A stretch of DNA of 64,000 bases from assembly GCF_916858675.1 (NCBI RefSeq), contig NZ_CAKASM010000006.1, forward strand, positions 62,001-126,000, in the 5' to 3' direction. The DNA comes from Sphingomonas sp. Leaf21 (GTDB lineage: Bacteria; Pseudomonadota; Alphaproteobacteria; Sphingomonadales; Sphingomonadaceae). Both the position numbers and the translations under genes were made by a program. Below are positions 16,503 through 25,171 of the stretch, in pieces; the stretch's first letter is position 1; each line of letters starts with the position of its first letter. A model generated the notes under the pieces. The model saw only the letters and a list, made by a program, of their open reading frames with translations. It did no database searches and had not been told where the DNA came from.

Positions 16503-17417
16503 TCAGGCCGCCGCTTCGGCGTCGTAGCGAACCGGGAACTTCTTGGCGCAAAACGCGCAATCCACCTGAATCAGCCCGTCGGCGTCCGCCATGTCGCGGC
16601 GCTCCTCGACGGAGAACTTGGTGATGACGCTCGCGATATAGTCCGCCGAACAGCGGCAGCCGCGCACGATCGCCGGAGCCTGGGTGACGCGGACATCCTG
16701 TTCCTCGTTGAACAGGCGCCACACCAATGTCTCCAGCGGCAGCGCGGCGTCGGCGAGTTCCTCGACTTCCATCGTCTGGCCAAGCGCCTGGACATGCTCC
16801 CATTCGGGATGGTCGAGCTTGACGTGCAACCGCTCGCGGCCTTCCTCGCCCTCCGGCAGATGCTGGAGGAACAGGCCGCCCGCGACGGTACGCCCGTCGG
16901 GGCCCTTGCTGATCCCGACGCGCAACAGGCTCGGGATCTGCTCCGACTGGGTGAAATAGCTCTCCGCCGCCGCCGACAGCGTCTCGCCGTCGATCGGCAC
17001 GATACCCTGATAGCGCTCGCCGGTCACCGCCAGGTCGAAGGTGATCGCCAGATAGCCCTGGCCGAACAGCGCGAACAGCGTCGGATCGGCGGGCAGTTCG
17101 GCGAGCTTGTCGGCGTCGAACTGGACATAGCCGCGCAGCTCGCCGCCGCGATAGTCGCAGACCAGCAACTGGATCACGCCCGTATCGCTGCGCGTCTGGA
17201 TGGTCAGCTGGCCGTCCGCGTCCTTCAGCGTGGTGCCGATCAGCGCGGTCAGCGTCAGCGCCTCGGCCAGCAACCGTTCGATCGCGGGGGGATAGGCATG
17301 TGCCATCAGGATCTCGTCCAGCACGGGCCCGAGGCGCACCAGACGTCCGCGCGCATGCTGCTGCGGAATGGTGAAGCCGATCGCGCGGTCGAGTTCGGGC
17401 AGGGTGATGTCGGTCAT
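16503..17417 (-). CDS. hslO: Redox-regulated holdase chaperone Hsp33
   Basis: Hsp33 is a cytosolic holdase switched on by oxidation when its zinc site is lost. The 304-residue product has the N-terminal Hsp33 fold and the four zinc cysteines at 254, 256, 287 and 290 (CRC and CAFC). That is the CXC/CXXC arrangement with the usual spacing. The segment EEQDVRVTQAPAIVRGCRCSA is typical. The ATG is at 17417. It lies downstream of argF on the same strand, but a good terminator sits between them, so it probably has its own promoter. Confidence 0.95.
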   Translation of the reverse strand: MTDITLPELDRAIGFTIPQQHARGRLVRLGPVLDEILMAHAYPPAIERLLAEALTLTALIGTTLKDADGQLTIQTRSDTGVIQLLVCDYRGGELRGYVQFDADKLAELPADPTLFALFGQGYLAITFDLAVTGERYQGIVPIDGETLSAAAESYFTQSEQIPSLLRVGISKGPDGRTVAGGLFLQHLPEGEEGRERLHVKLDHPEWEHVQALGQTMEVEELADAALPLETLVWRLFNEEQDVRVTQAPAIVRGCRCSADYIASVITKFSVEERRDMADADGLIQVDCAFCAKKFPVRYDAEAAA

Positions 17418-17478
17418 GCTCGTGCCTTTACGCTCCGGATGGCGGCCGGGCGATATGGTGCCGGTCTGGCGGGGAAAT

Positions 17479-17510
17479 GGAAAAGGCCGACGAACCCGCC
17501 GGCCTTTCCC
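17479..17510 (-). terminator. Intrinsic terminator of argD-argF
   Basis: Read on the minus strand, AAAGGCCG pairs with CGGCC around a 10-base loop and is followed by TTTTCC. It begins 25 bases after the argF stop. The A-run on the other arm could also serve the plus strand. Confidence 0.8.
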
Positions 17511-17534
17511 TAGATAGGATGGCGCGGCCTGCGA

Positions 17535-18458
17535 TCAACCGACCTGGCCGAAGCACCAGCGCAGCACCGATTTCTGCGCATGGAGCCGGTTCTCCGCCTC
17601 CGGCCAGATCAGCGACTGCGGCCCGTCGATCACGTCGCCCGTCACCTCTTCCTCGCGGTGCGCGGGCAGGCAGTGGAGGAACTTCGCGTCGGGCTTGGCC
17701 AACGCCATGAGGTCGGCATTGACCTGGAACGGCATCATCGCGGCCAGCTTTTCCTCGGCATGGGCCTGGCCCATCGAGATCCAGGTGTCGGTGACGACGA
17801 TGTCCGCACCCTCGACCGCCGCACGCGGATCCGTGGTGCAGGTCGCGCGGCCATTGCCGAGTTCCAGCGTGCCCGGCTCGGGATGGTAGCCGTCCGGGCA
17901 GGCGGCGACCACGTCGAAGCCGAGCAGCCCGCCCGCCTCGACGATCGAGTGCAGCACGTTGTTGCCGTCGCCCAGCCAGGCGACCTTCAGGCCGGACAGG
18001 GTCTTGCCCGCCTCGATCACGGTCAGCAGGTCGGCCATGATCTGGCACGGGTGCGACAGGTCGGTCAGGCCGTTGATGACCGGCACGGTCGCGTAATGCG
18101 CCATTTGCTCGACCTTGGCATGGTCGTCGGTGCGGATCATGATCGCGTCGGTATAGCCCGACAGGATGCGCGCGGTGTCGGCGATGGTCTCGCCGCGCCC
18201 GAGCTGCATCGTACCCGCATCAAGCCCGATCGAGGTGCCGCCAAGCTGGCGGATCGCCATGTCGAAGCTGACGCGGGTGCGGGTCGAGTTCTTCTCGAAC
18301 ACCATGGCCAGCGTGTGCCCGGCGAGCGGCGCGTCCGCGTCGACGCGGCCGTTGGGGAAACCGGCGCGCGCGGCCTTGCGAGCCTGCGCGTCGTTCAGAA
18401 TGGCGGTGACACCCTCGGGACCGGCGTCGGCGAGGTTCAGGAAGTGGCGGATCGTCAT
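17535..18458 (-). CDS. argF: Ornithine carbamoyltransferase
   Basis: ArgF joins ornithine and carbamoyl phosphate to give citrulline in arginine synthesis. The 307-residue product has the carbamoyl-phosphate motif [13 protein letters not shown] (STRTR at 58-62), the HPCQ-type segment ([11 protein letters not shown]) and the ornithine motif [12 protein letters not shown]. The ATG at 18458 gives the family N-terminus ([11 protein letters not shown]); the frame is open further upstream but not family-like. It follows argD after 53 bases, so both are likely one leftward arginine operon ended by the hairpin at 17479-17510. Confidence 0.96.
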   Translation of the reverse strand: MTIRHFLNLADAGPEGVTAILNDAQARKAARAGFPNGRVDADAPLAGHTLAMVFEKNSTRTRVSFDMAIRQLGGTSIGLDAGTMQLGRGETIADTARILSGYTDAIMIRTDDHAKVEQMAHYATVPVINGLTDLSHPCQIMADLLTVIEAGKTLSGLKVAWLGDGNNVLHSIVEAGGLLGFDVVAACPDGYHPEPGTLELGNGRATCTTDPRAAVEGADIVVTDTWISMGQAHAEEKLAAMMPFQVNADLMALAKPDAKFLHCLPAHREEEVTGDVIDGPQSLIWPEAENRLHAQKSVLRWCFGQVG

Positions 18459-18511
18459 GGGTCGGTACTCCGTCCCCCGGCGGTCATGGGCCGCCGGGGT
18501 GGCAGGGATCA

Positions 18512-19702
18512 TCAGTCGTCGGCGGCGGGGACGTAGACGCGCGCGGCGTCCGACAGCTTCGTCGCGAACTCGGTGATGTGGCTTTCGTCGATGGTCAGCG
18601 GCGGCAGGATACGGATGACGTTCTCGCCCGCCGCGACCAGCAGCAGCCCGTGATTGTCGCGGCAATGCGCGACGAAACGGCGGCTGTCGCTCTTCATCTT
18701 CAGGCCCTGCATCAGGCCGTGGCCACGCACTTCCTCGAACAGATGGTCGAAGTTCGGGATCATCTGCTCGAGCGTGGAGCGCAGACGCTTGCCCATCGCC
18801 TCGACATGCTCGAGGAAGCCAGGCTCCTGCATCACGTCGAGCACCGCTTCACCGGCGGCCATGGCGAGCGGGTTGCCGCCATAGGTCGAGCCGTGCGTGC
18901 CGATGACCATGCCCTTGGCCGCTTCCTCGGTCGCCAGGCACGCGCCCAGCGGGAAGCCGCCGCCGATACCCTTGGCGGAGGCCATGATGTCGGGCGTCAC
19001 GCCGTACAGCTCATGCGCGAAGAACTTGCCGGTACGACCGTAACCGCACTGCACCTCGTCCAGCACCAGCAACAGACCATGCTCGTCGCACGCGCGGCGC
19101 AGCCCTTGCAGGAATTCCATGCTGGCAGGACGCAGGCCGCCTTCGCCCTGGATCGGCTCGACCAGGAAACCGGCGGTGTTCTCGTCGATCAGCGCCAGCG
19201 CCGCCGCCAGATCGTCGAACGGCGCGTAGGCGAAGCCGGGCAGCAGCGGTTCGAACCCGTCGCGCATCTTGGGCTGGTTGGTCGCCGAGATTGCGCCCAG
19301 CGTCCGGCCGTGAAAGGCGTTGTTGAACGTGATGAGCGTGTGGCGCTGCGGATTGCCGTTGGCGAAGTGATAGCGGCGCGCGGTCTTGATCGCGCATTCG
19401 ACCGCCTCTGCGCCTGAATTGGTGAAGAACACCGTGTCGGCAAAGGTCGAATCGACCAGCCGCTGCGCGAAATGCTCACCCTGCGGGCTGCCATACAGGT
19501 TCGACACGTGCATCAGGGTGGCCGCCTGCCTGGCGATCGCCTCGACCAGCTTGGGGTGGCCATGGCCCAGCGCGTTCACCGCGATCCCGGCGGCGAAGTC
19601 CAGATACTGCTCGTCGTTCTCGCCATAGAGATAGACGCCCTCGCCTCGGACCGGACGCACCCCGCACCGTGGGTAGACGGGCATCAGGGCGGTGATGGTC
19701 AC
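18512..19702 (-). CDS. argD: Acetylornithine aminotransferase
   Basis: ArgD is a class III PLP aminotransferase that makes N-acetylornithine and often also serves in lysine synthesis. The 396-residue product has [39 protein letters not shown], the aspartate motif [20 protein letters not shown] and the PLP lysine in [14 protein letters not shown]. It starts at a GTG (19702) with AAGGAG seven bases upstream. argF follows in the same operon. A GC hairpin lies in its 5' region. Confidence 0.95.
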   Translation of the reverse strand: MTITALMPVYPRCGVRPVRGEGVYLYGENDEQYLDFAAGIAVNALGHGHPKLVEAIARQAATLMHVSNLYGSPQGEHFAQRLVDSTFADTVFFTNSGAEAVECAIKTARRYHFANGNPQRHTLITFNNAFHGRTLGAISATNQPKMRDGFEPLLPGFAYAPFDDLAAALALIDENTAGFLVEPIQGEGGLRPASMEFLQGLRRACDEHGLLLVLDEVQCGYGRTGKFFAHELYGVTPDIMASAKGIGGGFPLGACLATEEAAKGMVIGTHGSTYGGNPLAMAAGEAVLDVMQEPGFLEHVEAMGKRLRSTLEQMIPNFDHLFEEVRGHGLMQGLKMKSDSRRFVAHCRDNHGLLLVAAGENVIRILPPLTIDESHITEFATKLSDAARVYVPAADD

Positions 19703-19726
19703 GGGGTGTCTCCTTCAAACAGCAAA

Positions 19727-19747
19727 GGGCGGCTCGAAGGGCCGCCC
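19727..19747 (-). terminator. Hairpin between the TonB-C-like gene and argD
   Basis: On the minus strand GGGCGGC (19747-19741) pairs with GCCGCCC (19733-19727), followed by TTTGCTGTTT. It probably terminates the upstream gene that ends at 19810. Because it lies only 25 bases before the argD start, it could also sit in the argD leader. Confidence 0.6.
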
Positions 19748-19809
19748 GATACCGATCATAGGGTCTATTGCGCGGTGGCGTCAACGCATCGCAGCGGCGG
19801 GGAGAGCGG

Positions 19810-21033
19810 CTATGACGGCGTGGCCGGGGCGGCCGCGGATGGCCGGGGCACCGGTGACAGGTCGGTCACCTCGATACGCAGCCCGGCGCTGTTGGTGCGT
19901 ATGCGGGACCGGGTCTCCGTCTGGGTATCGGCGATGAAGGAATAACGCTCCAGCCGGGGCAGGTCGCGCGTGCGACGCTGCGGCGCGTAGCGTCGTTCCT
20001 GGACCTGCTTGGTGACGAGCGCGAGCCATTTCAGGCTCAGTCCGTCGGTCTGCTGGACGATTGAGACGTCGGAGACCTTTCCATCGGGCGCGATGAAGAA
20101 GCTGACATCCGCCCAGAGCGGATCGGCCGTGCGCTGGGCGGCGCCAAAGCCCATATTCTCGGTCTTGAGGGGCGGCGCAAACAGCAGCATCGGTTGCGGA
20201 TTGTCGTCGGGTTCCATGCCCGCGAGCGCCGCCTCGATCGCCGCAGGGCGTCGCGACGCCGGTTCCAGCCGGGCCTGCAACATTCGGACGCCGTTGCGGA
20301 AGGGCAGGAAGGCTGGCGAAGTGTTGGCGAGGATCGCCTTGGCTTCCTCCTGTGCCGGACGGGTAAAGCGCGGCAATGCGTATGCCAACGCCCCGAGCAA
20401 GACGGCGGAGCGGAACATCGCCATGCCCTCAATCTCGGGCAGCCCGGCCTCTCGCCCCTGATGCGCGACCTTTTCATATTGCGACAGCGCCATGTCGATC
20501 TTGCCCTCGCGTCGCATGGCATCGCCGATCTCCAGCCGCTGCGTGTAGACGCGCGTGTCGGCATGCGGCAGGCCGCTCTTCAGGGCATCGATGGCATCGA
20601 TCGCGCTGGTCTTGTTCTGATTGGGATGGCCGGTGAGATTGGCGAACAGCCCGGTCGCCCGGTGCAAGTCGGCGACGTCGATCGGCAGTTCGGCGGCATA
20701 GCGCGCATTGCGTTTGCGCGCGGCGAGCATCGTCTCGCGACCGCCATGATAGTCGCCCATGACCAGCTGCGTCTCGGCATAGGCGAGCGACAGGTTGATG
20801 TCGCGCTGGGGCGGGCAATGCTGTGCGATACAGGCGTCCAGATCCTGCTTCAGCCGTTTCGATCGCTGGCCCATCACCACGATGGAACTCTGCGCCTTGG
20901 CCGCTTCCAGATTGGGGTCGTCACCGCGAAAGATCGATTCGACCGGTACTGGCGGATTGCGGGGTTGGGTCAGCGCGGGCGCGACCGGCTCCGGTCGAAC
21001 CTGGGCTTGCAGCAACAAGGCGAGGATAAGCAT
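19810..21033 (-). CDS. Exported helical-repeat protein with TonB-C-like domain, unknown function
   Basis: A 407-residue protein not assigned to a named family. It starts at the ATG at 21033 with AAGGAGG seven bases upstream. The short hydrophobic N-terminus (MLILALLLQAQVRPEP) looks like a minimal signal. Residues about 60-300 are helical and TPR-like (LAYAETQLVMGDYHGGRETML, RVYTQRLEIGDAMRREGKID). The C-terminal 80 residues (VSFFIAPDGKVSDVSIVQQT and VQERRYAPQ) match the general pattern of the TonB C-terminal fold, usually seen in periplasmic energy-transducing or sensor proteins. It contains only two Cys, in CIAQHC. It is monocistronic or upstream of the argDF terminator. Confidence 0.75.
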   Translation of the reverse strand: MLILALLLQAQVRPEPVAPALTQPRNPPVPVESIFRGDDPNLEAAKAQSSIVVMGQRSKRLKQDLDACIAQHCPPQRDINLSLAYAETQLVMGDYHGGRETMLAARKRNARYAAELPIDVADLHRATGLFANLTGHPNQNKTSAIDAIDALKSGLPHADTRVYTQRLEIGDAMRREGKIDMALSQYEKVAHQGREAGLPEIEGMAMFRSAVLLGALAYALPRFTRPAQEEAKAILANTSPAFLPFRNGVRMLQARLEPASRRPAAIEAALAGMEPDDNPQPMLLFAPPLKTENMGFGAAQRTADPLWADVSFFIAPDGKVSDVSIVQQTDGLSLKWLALVTKQVQERRYAPQRRTRDLPRLERYSFIADTQTETRSRIRTNSAGLRIEVTDLSPVPRPSAAAPATPS

Positions 21034-21162
21034 GGGCAGGCCTCCTTCTTGCCGCCCGACCGATCAGGGCCGAAACGGCTGAGTGACGCCGGATGGGAAT
21101 GACATAAAGGCCATGAAGCGCGTGTCATGGCAAGTAAGCAATTGTAAAAGCAGACACCTGCG

Positions 21163-23142
21163 TCAGGCGTCGATCACCTCTTCATCCAGCCGCGCGGCAT
21201 TTTCCTGAATGAAGGCGAAGCGGTGGGCCGGATTGTTGCCCATCAGCCGGTCGACCAGATCCTTCACGCCCGCGCGTTCCTCATATTCCTGGGGCAGGGT
21301 GATGCGGATCAGGCTGCGCGTCGCCGGGTCCATTGTCGTTTCGCGCAGCTGGCCGGGGTTCATCTCGCCCAAGCCCTTGAAGCGCGCGACGTCGACCTTC
21401 TTGCCCTTGAACGCGGTGCGTTCCAGCTCGGCGCGGTGGGCGTCGTCGCGCGCGTAGAGCGACTTGGCGCCGACCGTCAGGCGATAGAGCGGCGGCTGCG
21501 CGAGGTAGAGGTGTCCGCGCCGCACCAGATCGGGCATCTCCTGAAAGAAGAAGGTCATCAGCAGCGTGGCGATATGCGCGCCATCGACATCGGCGTCGGT
21601 CATGATGACGATCTTTTCGTAACGTAGCTGGGTCGGGTCGCAATCCTTGCGCGTGCCGCAGCCCATCGCCAGCGTCAGGTCGGCGATCTCCTGATTCTGC
21701 AGGATCTTGGTCGAGGTGGCGGAGGCGACGTTCAGGATCTTGCCGCGGATCGGCAGGATCGCCTGCGTCTTGCGGTCGCGCGCCTGCTTCGCCGAGCCGC
21801 CCGCCGAGTCGCCCTCGACGATGAACAGCTCGGTGCCCTCGGGGCTGTCCGCCGAACAGTCGGTCAGCTTGCCGGGCAGGCGCAGCTTGCGGGCCGAGGT
21901 CGCGGTCTTGCGCTTGACCTCGCGCTCGGCCTTGCGGCGAAGGCGCTCGTCCATCCGGTCGAGGACATAGCCGAGCAATGCCTTGCCGCGATCCATGTTG
22001 GCGGAGAGATAATGGTCGAAATGGTCGCGCACCGCCTTTTCGACCAGCCCGGCCGCCTCGGGGCTGGTGAGGCGGTCCTTGGTCTGGCTCTGGAATTGCG
22101 GCTCGCGGATGAAGACCGAGAGCATCAGTTCGGAGCCGACCATGACATCGTCGGCGGTAATGTCCTTGGCCTTTTTCTGGTTCACCAGTTCGCCAAAGGC
22201 TCGAAGCCCGCGCACCAGCGCCTGGCGCAGGCCCTGTTCGTGCGTGCCGCCATCCGGGGTCGGGATGGTGTTGCAATACCAGCTATAGCTGCCGTCGCTC
22301 CACAGCGGCCAGGCGACCGCCCATTCGACGCGCCCCTGTTCGGCGGGAAAGTCCTGATTGCCCGAGAAGAAATCGGCGGTGGCGCATTCGCGGCCGCCAA
22401 TCTGTTCCTTCAGATGGTCGGCAAGGCCGCCGGGGAACTGGAACACCGCCTCCGCAGGCGTGTCGTCGGTGATGAGGTCGGGCGCGCAGTGCCAGCGAAT
22501 CTCGACGCCCGCGAACAGATAGGCCTTGGAGCGGACCAGCTTGTGCAGCCGCGCGGGCTTGAAGTTCAGTTCGGGCCCGAAAATCTCGGTATCGGGGGTG
22601 AAGGCCACGCTCGTCCCGCGCCGGTTGGGGGCCGCGCCCACCGTCTCCAGCGGTCCCAGCGTCGCGCCGCGCGAGAAGCGCTGGCGGTACAGGATGCGTT
22701 CGCGCGCGACCTCGACCACCGTGTCCGACGATAGCGCGTTGACCACCGACACGCCGACGCCGTGCAGGCCGCCGCTGGTCGCATAGGCCTTGCCGGTGAA
22801 CTTGCCGCCCGAGTGGAGCGTCGAGAGGATGACCTCCAGCGCCGACTTGTCGGGAAACTTGGGATGCGGGTCGACGGGAATGCCTCGGCCATTGTCGACG
22901 ATGGTCAGGCGGTTGCCCGGCTCCAGCTTGACCTCGATCCGGGTGGCGTGGCCCGCGACGGCCTCGTCCATCGCATTGTCGAGCACTTCGGCGGCGAGGT
23001 GGTGAAGCGCGCGCTCGTCGGTGCCGCCGATATACATGCCCGGACGGCGACGCACGGGCTCCAGCCCCTCCAGCACCTCGATCGAGGAGGCGTCATAGGC
23101 GGGCTGGGGACGGGCACCGCCCGCGAACAGGTCATTGGACAT
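21163..23142 (-). CDS. parE: DNA topoisomerase IV subunit B
   Basis: ParE is the ATPase subunit of topoisomerase IV, which decatenates daughter chromosomes. The 659-residue product has the GHKL ATPase with EVLDNAMDEAVAGHA, VDNGRGIPVD and GLHGVGVSVVNALS. The TOPRIM metal site has EGDSAGGSAKQARDRKTQAILP and IMTDADVDGAHI, and the C-terminus ends with GNNPAHRFAFIQENA. RRPGMYIGGTDERALHHLA and the overall length distinguish it from GyrB, which is longer here. The ATG at 23142 gives the expected N-terminus. It is divergent from an outer-membrane protein gene. Confidence 0.95.
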   Translation of the reverse strand: MSNDLFAGGARPQPAYDASSIEVLEGLEPVRRRPGMYIGGTDERALHHLAAEVLDNAMDEAVAGHATRIEVKLEPGNRLTIVDNGRGIPVDPHPKFPDKSALEVILSTLHSGGKFTGKAYATSGGLHGVGVSVVNALSSDTVVEVARERILYRQRFSRGATLGPLETVGAAPNRRGTSVAFTPDTEIFGPELNFKPARLHKLVRSKAYLFAGVEIRWHCAPDLITDDTPAEAVFQFPGGLADHLKEQIGGRECATADFFSGNQDFPAEQGRVEWAVAWPLWSDGSYSWYCNTIPTPDGGTHEQGLRQALVRGLRAFGELVNQKKAKDITADDVMVGSELMLSVFIREPQFQSQTKDRLTSPEAAGLVEKAVRDHFDHYLSANMDRGKALLGYVLDRMDERLRRKAEREVKRKTATSARKLRLPGKLTDCSADSPEGTELFIVEGDSAGGSAKQARDRKTQAILPIRGKILNVASATSTKILQNQEIADLTLAMGCGTRKDCDPTQLRYEKIVIMTDADVDGAHIATLLMTFFFQEMPDLVRRGHLYLAQPPLYRLTVGAKSLYARDDAHRAELERTAFKGKKVDVARFKGLGEMNPGQLRETTMDPATRSLIRITLPQEYEERAGVKDLVDRLMGNNPAHRFAFIQENAARLDEEVIDA

Positions 23143-23170
23143 AACGGGAACTATAGGGGCTGTGCGGGCG

Positions 23171-23190
23171 TCACGCCAGCGCTGGCGTGA
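23171..23190. promoter_or_regulatory. Perfect 20-base palindrome between parE and the outer-membrane gene
   Basis: TCACGCCAGC is followed immediately by its exact complement GCTGGCGTGA. It lies 28 bases before the parE start and about 115 bases before the divergent outer-membrane gene. A dimeric repressor site is the simplest reading. Confidence 0.45.
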
Positions 23191-23305
23191 GTCCTTGCGA
23201 TTGCGACAAAAGTTTGCCGGACGGCTAACATGGGATATTCCGGCGGGGCCATCCGTTCCGCGTGCACCTTTATGCCAAGGGTACGCCAAAGGTACGGGAG
23301 TGATC

Positions 23306-24166
23306 ATGATGAAATTCTGGATGGCGGGGGCGCTGGCCTCGGCGCTCATCGCCGCGCCTGCGATGGCGCAGGACGGCAGCTATGCGGGCGAGGACGCGGC
23401 GCCGTTCTCGGGCGTCTATGTCGGCGGCAGCTTCGGCTATGACGTGCAGGGCAACGATATTGGCTCGCGGATGCTGTTCGACCGCAATCTTGACGGCAAT
23501 TTCGGCGACGTCGTGACGACCTCGACCGGCGCCAACGCCTTCTCGCCGGGCTTCTGCAACGGCCGCGCGCGTAGCGTGCTGTCGCCGCAGAATGCCGCGA
23601 CCGGATGCGATAACGACAAGGACGGCATCGCCTATTATGGCCGGGTCGGCATCGATCATCAGGTCGGCAACATCGTCTATGGCGCGGTCGGCGAGTTCGG
23701 TAAGTCGGAAATCACCGACAGCGTCTCGGCCTTCTCGACCACCCCGGCCTGGTACACGTTCACGCGCAGCATCGACTGGGAAGCCTCGGTGCGCGGTCGT
23801 GCGGGTTATGCGGCGAACAACACGCTGTTCTACGGTACGTTCGGCGGCGGCTATGCCCGGATCAACCGCAGCTTCACCACCTCGAACGCGGCCAATGCCT
23901 TCGCGCTGAGCGGCAAGCGCAACCAGTTCGGCTTCCTCGGCGGCGGCGGTATCGAGCAGAAGATCGGGCGCAATTTCTCGATCGGCATGGAATATATGTA
24001 TCACCAGTATCGCGACGACGACGCTCGCGTCCGCGTGACGCAGGGGTCCGCGCCAGCGACCAACCCGTTCGTGCTGGCACCCAACACGGCGGGGACGGAT
24101 ATCCGGCGGTCGGATGACAAGTTCCGGTGGCATTCGCTGCGCGCGACGGCGGCGTTCCGGTTCTGA
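23306..24166 (+). CDS. Outer-membrane beta-barrel porin-family protein
   Basis: A 286-residue exported protein. A signal peptide (about residues 1-21, ending APAMA) precedes alternating beta-strands with GVYVGGSFGYD at the start and ...LRATAAFRF at the end; the terminal Phe is the usual BAM recognition residue. Strands such as YYGRVGIDHQVGNIVYGAVG and FGFLGGGGIEQKIGRNFSIG fit the OmpA/Opacity-like 8-stranded barrel family. It probably sits in the outer membrane. The start was chosen at 23306 with GGGAG at 23296-23300; the next codon is also ATG. It is divergent from parE. Confidence 0.85.
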   Translation: MMKFWMAGALASALIAAPAMAQDGSYAGEDAAPFSGVYVGGSFGYDVQGNDIGSRMLFDRNLDGNFGDVVTTSTGANAFSPGFCNGRARSVLSPQNAATGCDNDKDGIAYYGRVGIDHQVGNIVYGAVGEFGKSEITDSVSAFSTTPAWYTFTRSIDWEASVRGRAGYAANNTLFYGTFGGGYARINRSFTTSNAANAFALSGKRNQFGFLGGGGIEQKIGRNFSIGMEYMYHQYRDDDARVRVTQGSAPATNPFVLAPNTAGTDIRRSDDKFRWHSLRATAAFRF

Positions 24167-24204
24167 TGGAAGGGCGCGTCCCCTCGCTCGTGGCAGGCGG
24201 CGGG

Positions 24205-24385
24205 GCGTGCACTTCGACGTCGCTCAGTGCGAACGGAGGTTCTGACTTGGGGCCTAGGCCCGATCGACATTCAACCATGCCTGTCCTTCCCTTGCCCCTC
24301 GTAGAGCGGAGAGGGGAGAGGGGAGAATAAGCTGAATGTCGATCCCGCCTGAACCCGTTCAGGCCGGGCGAAGTCGAAGGCCAAG
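24205..24385. repeat. Family D repeats between the outer-membrane gene and gcrA
   Basis: Arms ACTTCGACGTCGCTCAGTGC (24211-24230) and CCTGAACCCGTTCAGGCCGG (from 24348, followed by GCGAAGTCGAAGG) form the two ends of an inverted repeat. A GAGAGGGGAGAGGGGAGA tract lies at about 24310-24327. No gene is evident. Similar arms lie near 2096, 9415 and 27630. Confidence 0.65.
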
Positions 24386-24400
24386 GTTCACCGCCAAGGA

Positions 24401-24436
24401 AAAAGCCCGCCGGTCCCAAAACCGGCGGGCGTTTCT
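24401..24436 (-). terminator. Intrinsic terminator of gcrA
   Basis: A perfect 10-base stem, GCCCGCCGGT (24405-24414) with ACCGGCGGGC (24421-24430) and a 6-base loop. On the minus strand it is followed by a run of five T. It begins just after the gcrA stop. The T-poor other side could still stop plus-strand transcripts. Confidence 0.88.
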
Positions 24437-24445
24437 TGACCCCGA

Positions 24446-25090
24446 TCAGCGGACGCGTGGGCCGCCAAAGGGCAGGGGCGGCGGCGGGCGACGGTCGCGG
24501 CGGGGCAACTGCGCCTGATAGGCGTGGCCACAATGCGCGACGCAGTACGGGAAGCCCGGATTCACCTTGTCGCCGCAAAAGTGGAAGTCCGGCTCGCCCG
24601 GATGTCCCAGCGGCCATTTGCAGATTCGATCGTTGAGGTCGAGCAGCGAGGTCTTGCCCGCCATTTCGGCGCTCGGCTTGGCGGGGACCAGGCGACGCGG
24701 CGGCGCAGGCGAGGGCGGGGGCTGCTGCTCGCCCGGCGACTGGCGAACGAAGCCGCCGGGGCCGACCGAACGGAGGATCGGCTGCGGCTCGCGTACCGGG
24801 GGCGCCTCGGCTTCCGGCTCGTCCTCGGCCTTGGGTGCCGCGCGGACGGGCTCCGGTTCGGGTGCAGGCGGCGGCGGCGGCGCGGCGACCGGCGCCTCGA
24901 CCACGGGGGCGGCAGCGGCGGGCTCGTTCGCCTTCACCGGCGACGGACGGGCCTGAAGCCCCAAACGGTGCGCCTTGCCGATCACGGCGTTGCGGCTGAC
25001 CCCGCCCAGTGCCTCGGCGATCTGGCTGGCGGTCTGACCCGCTTCCCACATCGTCCTGAGCGTATCGATCCGCTCATCGGTCCACGACAT
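24446..25090 (-). CDS. gcrA: GcrA cell-cycle regulator
   Basis: GcrA activates sigma-70 promoters at CcrM-methylated GANTC sites to drive the alphaproteobacterial S-phase programme. The 214-residue product begins MSWTDERIDTLRTMWEAG, followed by ASQIAEALGGVSRNAVIGKA, the conserved GcrA DNA-binding domain. A proline/alanine/glutamate-rich linker (about residues 50-150) leads to the C-terminal sigma-binding region with ICKWPLGHPG, FHFCG and PYCVAHC. The linker is longer than in Caulobacter. A strong terminator follows. It is divergent from the ABC permease gene. Confidence 0.95.
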   Translation of the reverse strand: MSWTDERIDTLRTMWEAGQTASQIAEALGGVSRNAVIGKAHRLGLQARPSPVKANEPAAAAPVVEAPVAAPPPPPAPEPEPVRAAPKAEDEPEAEAPPVREPQPILRSVGPGGFVRQSPGEQQPPPSPAPPRRLVPAKPSAEMAGKTSLLDLNDRICKWPLGHPGEPDFHFCGDKVNPGFPYCVAHCGHAYQAQLPRRDRRPPPPLPFGGPRVR

Positions 25091-25171
25091 TCGAAACCTT
25101 TCCTTACTTCGTCATCGCACCGGCCGGTCCTTGAACCGGGTTGCGGGCGGCCACGGCAACGGTTACGCGCT

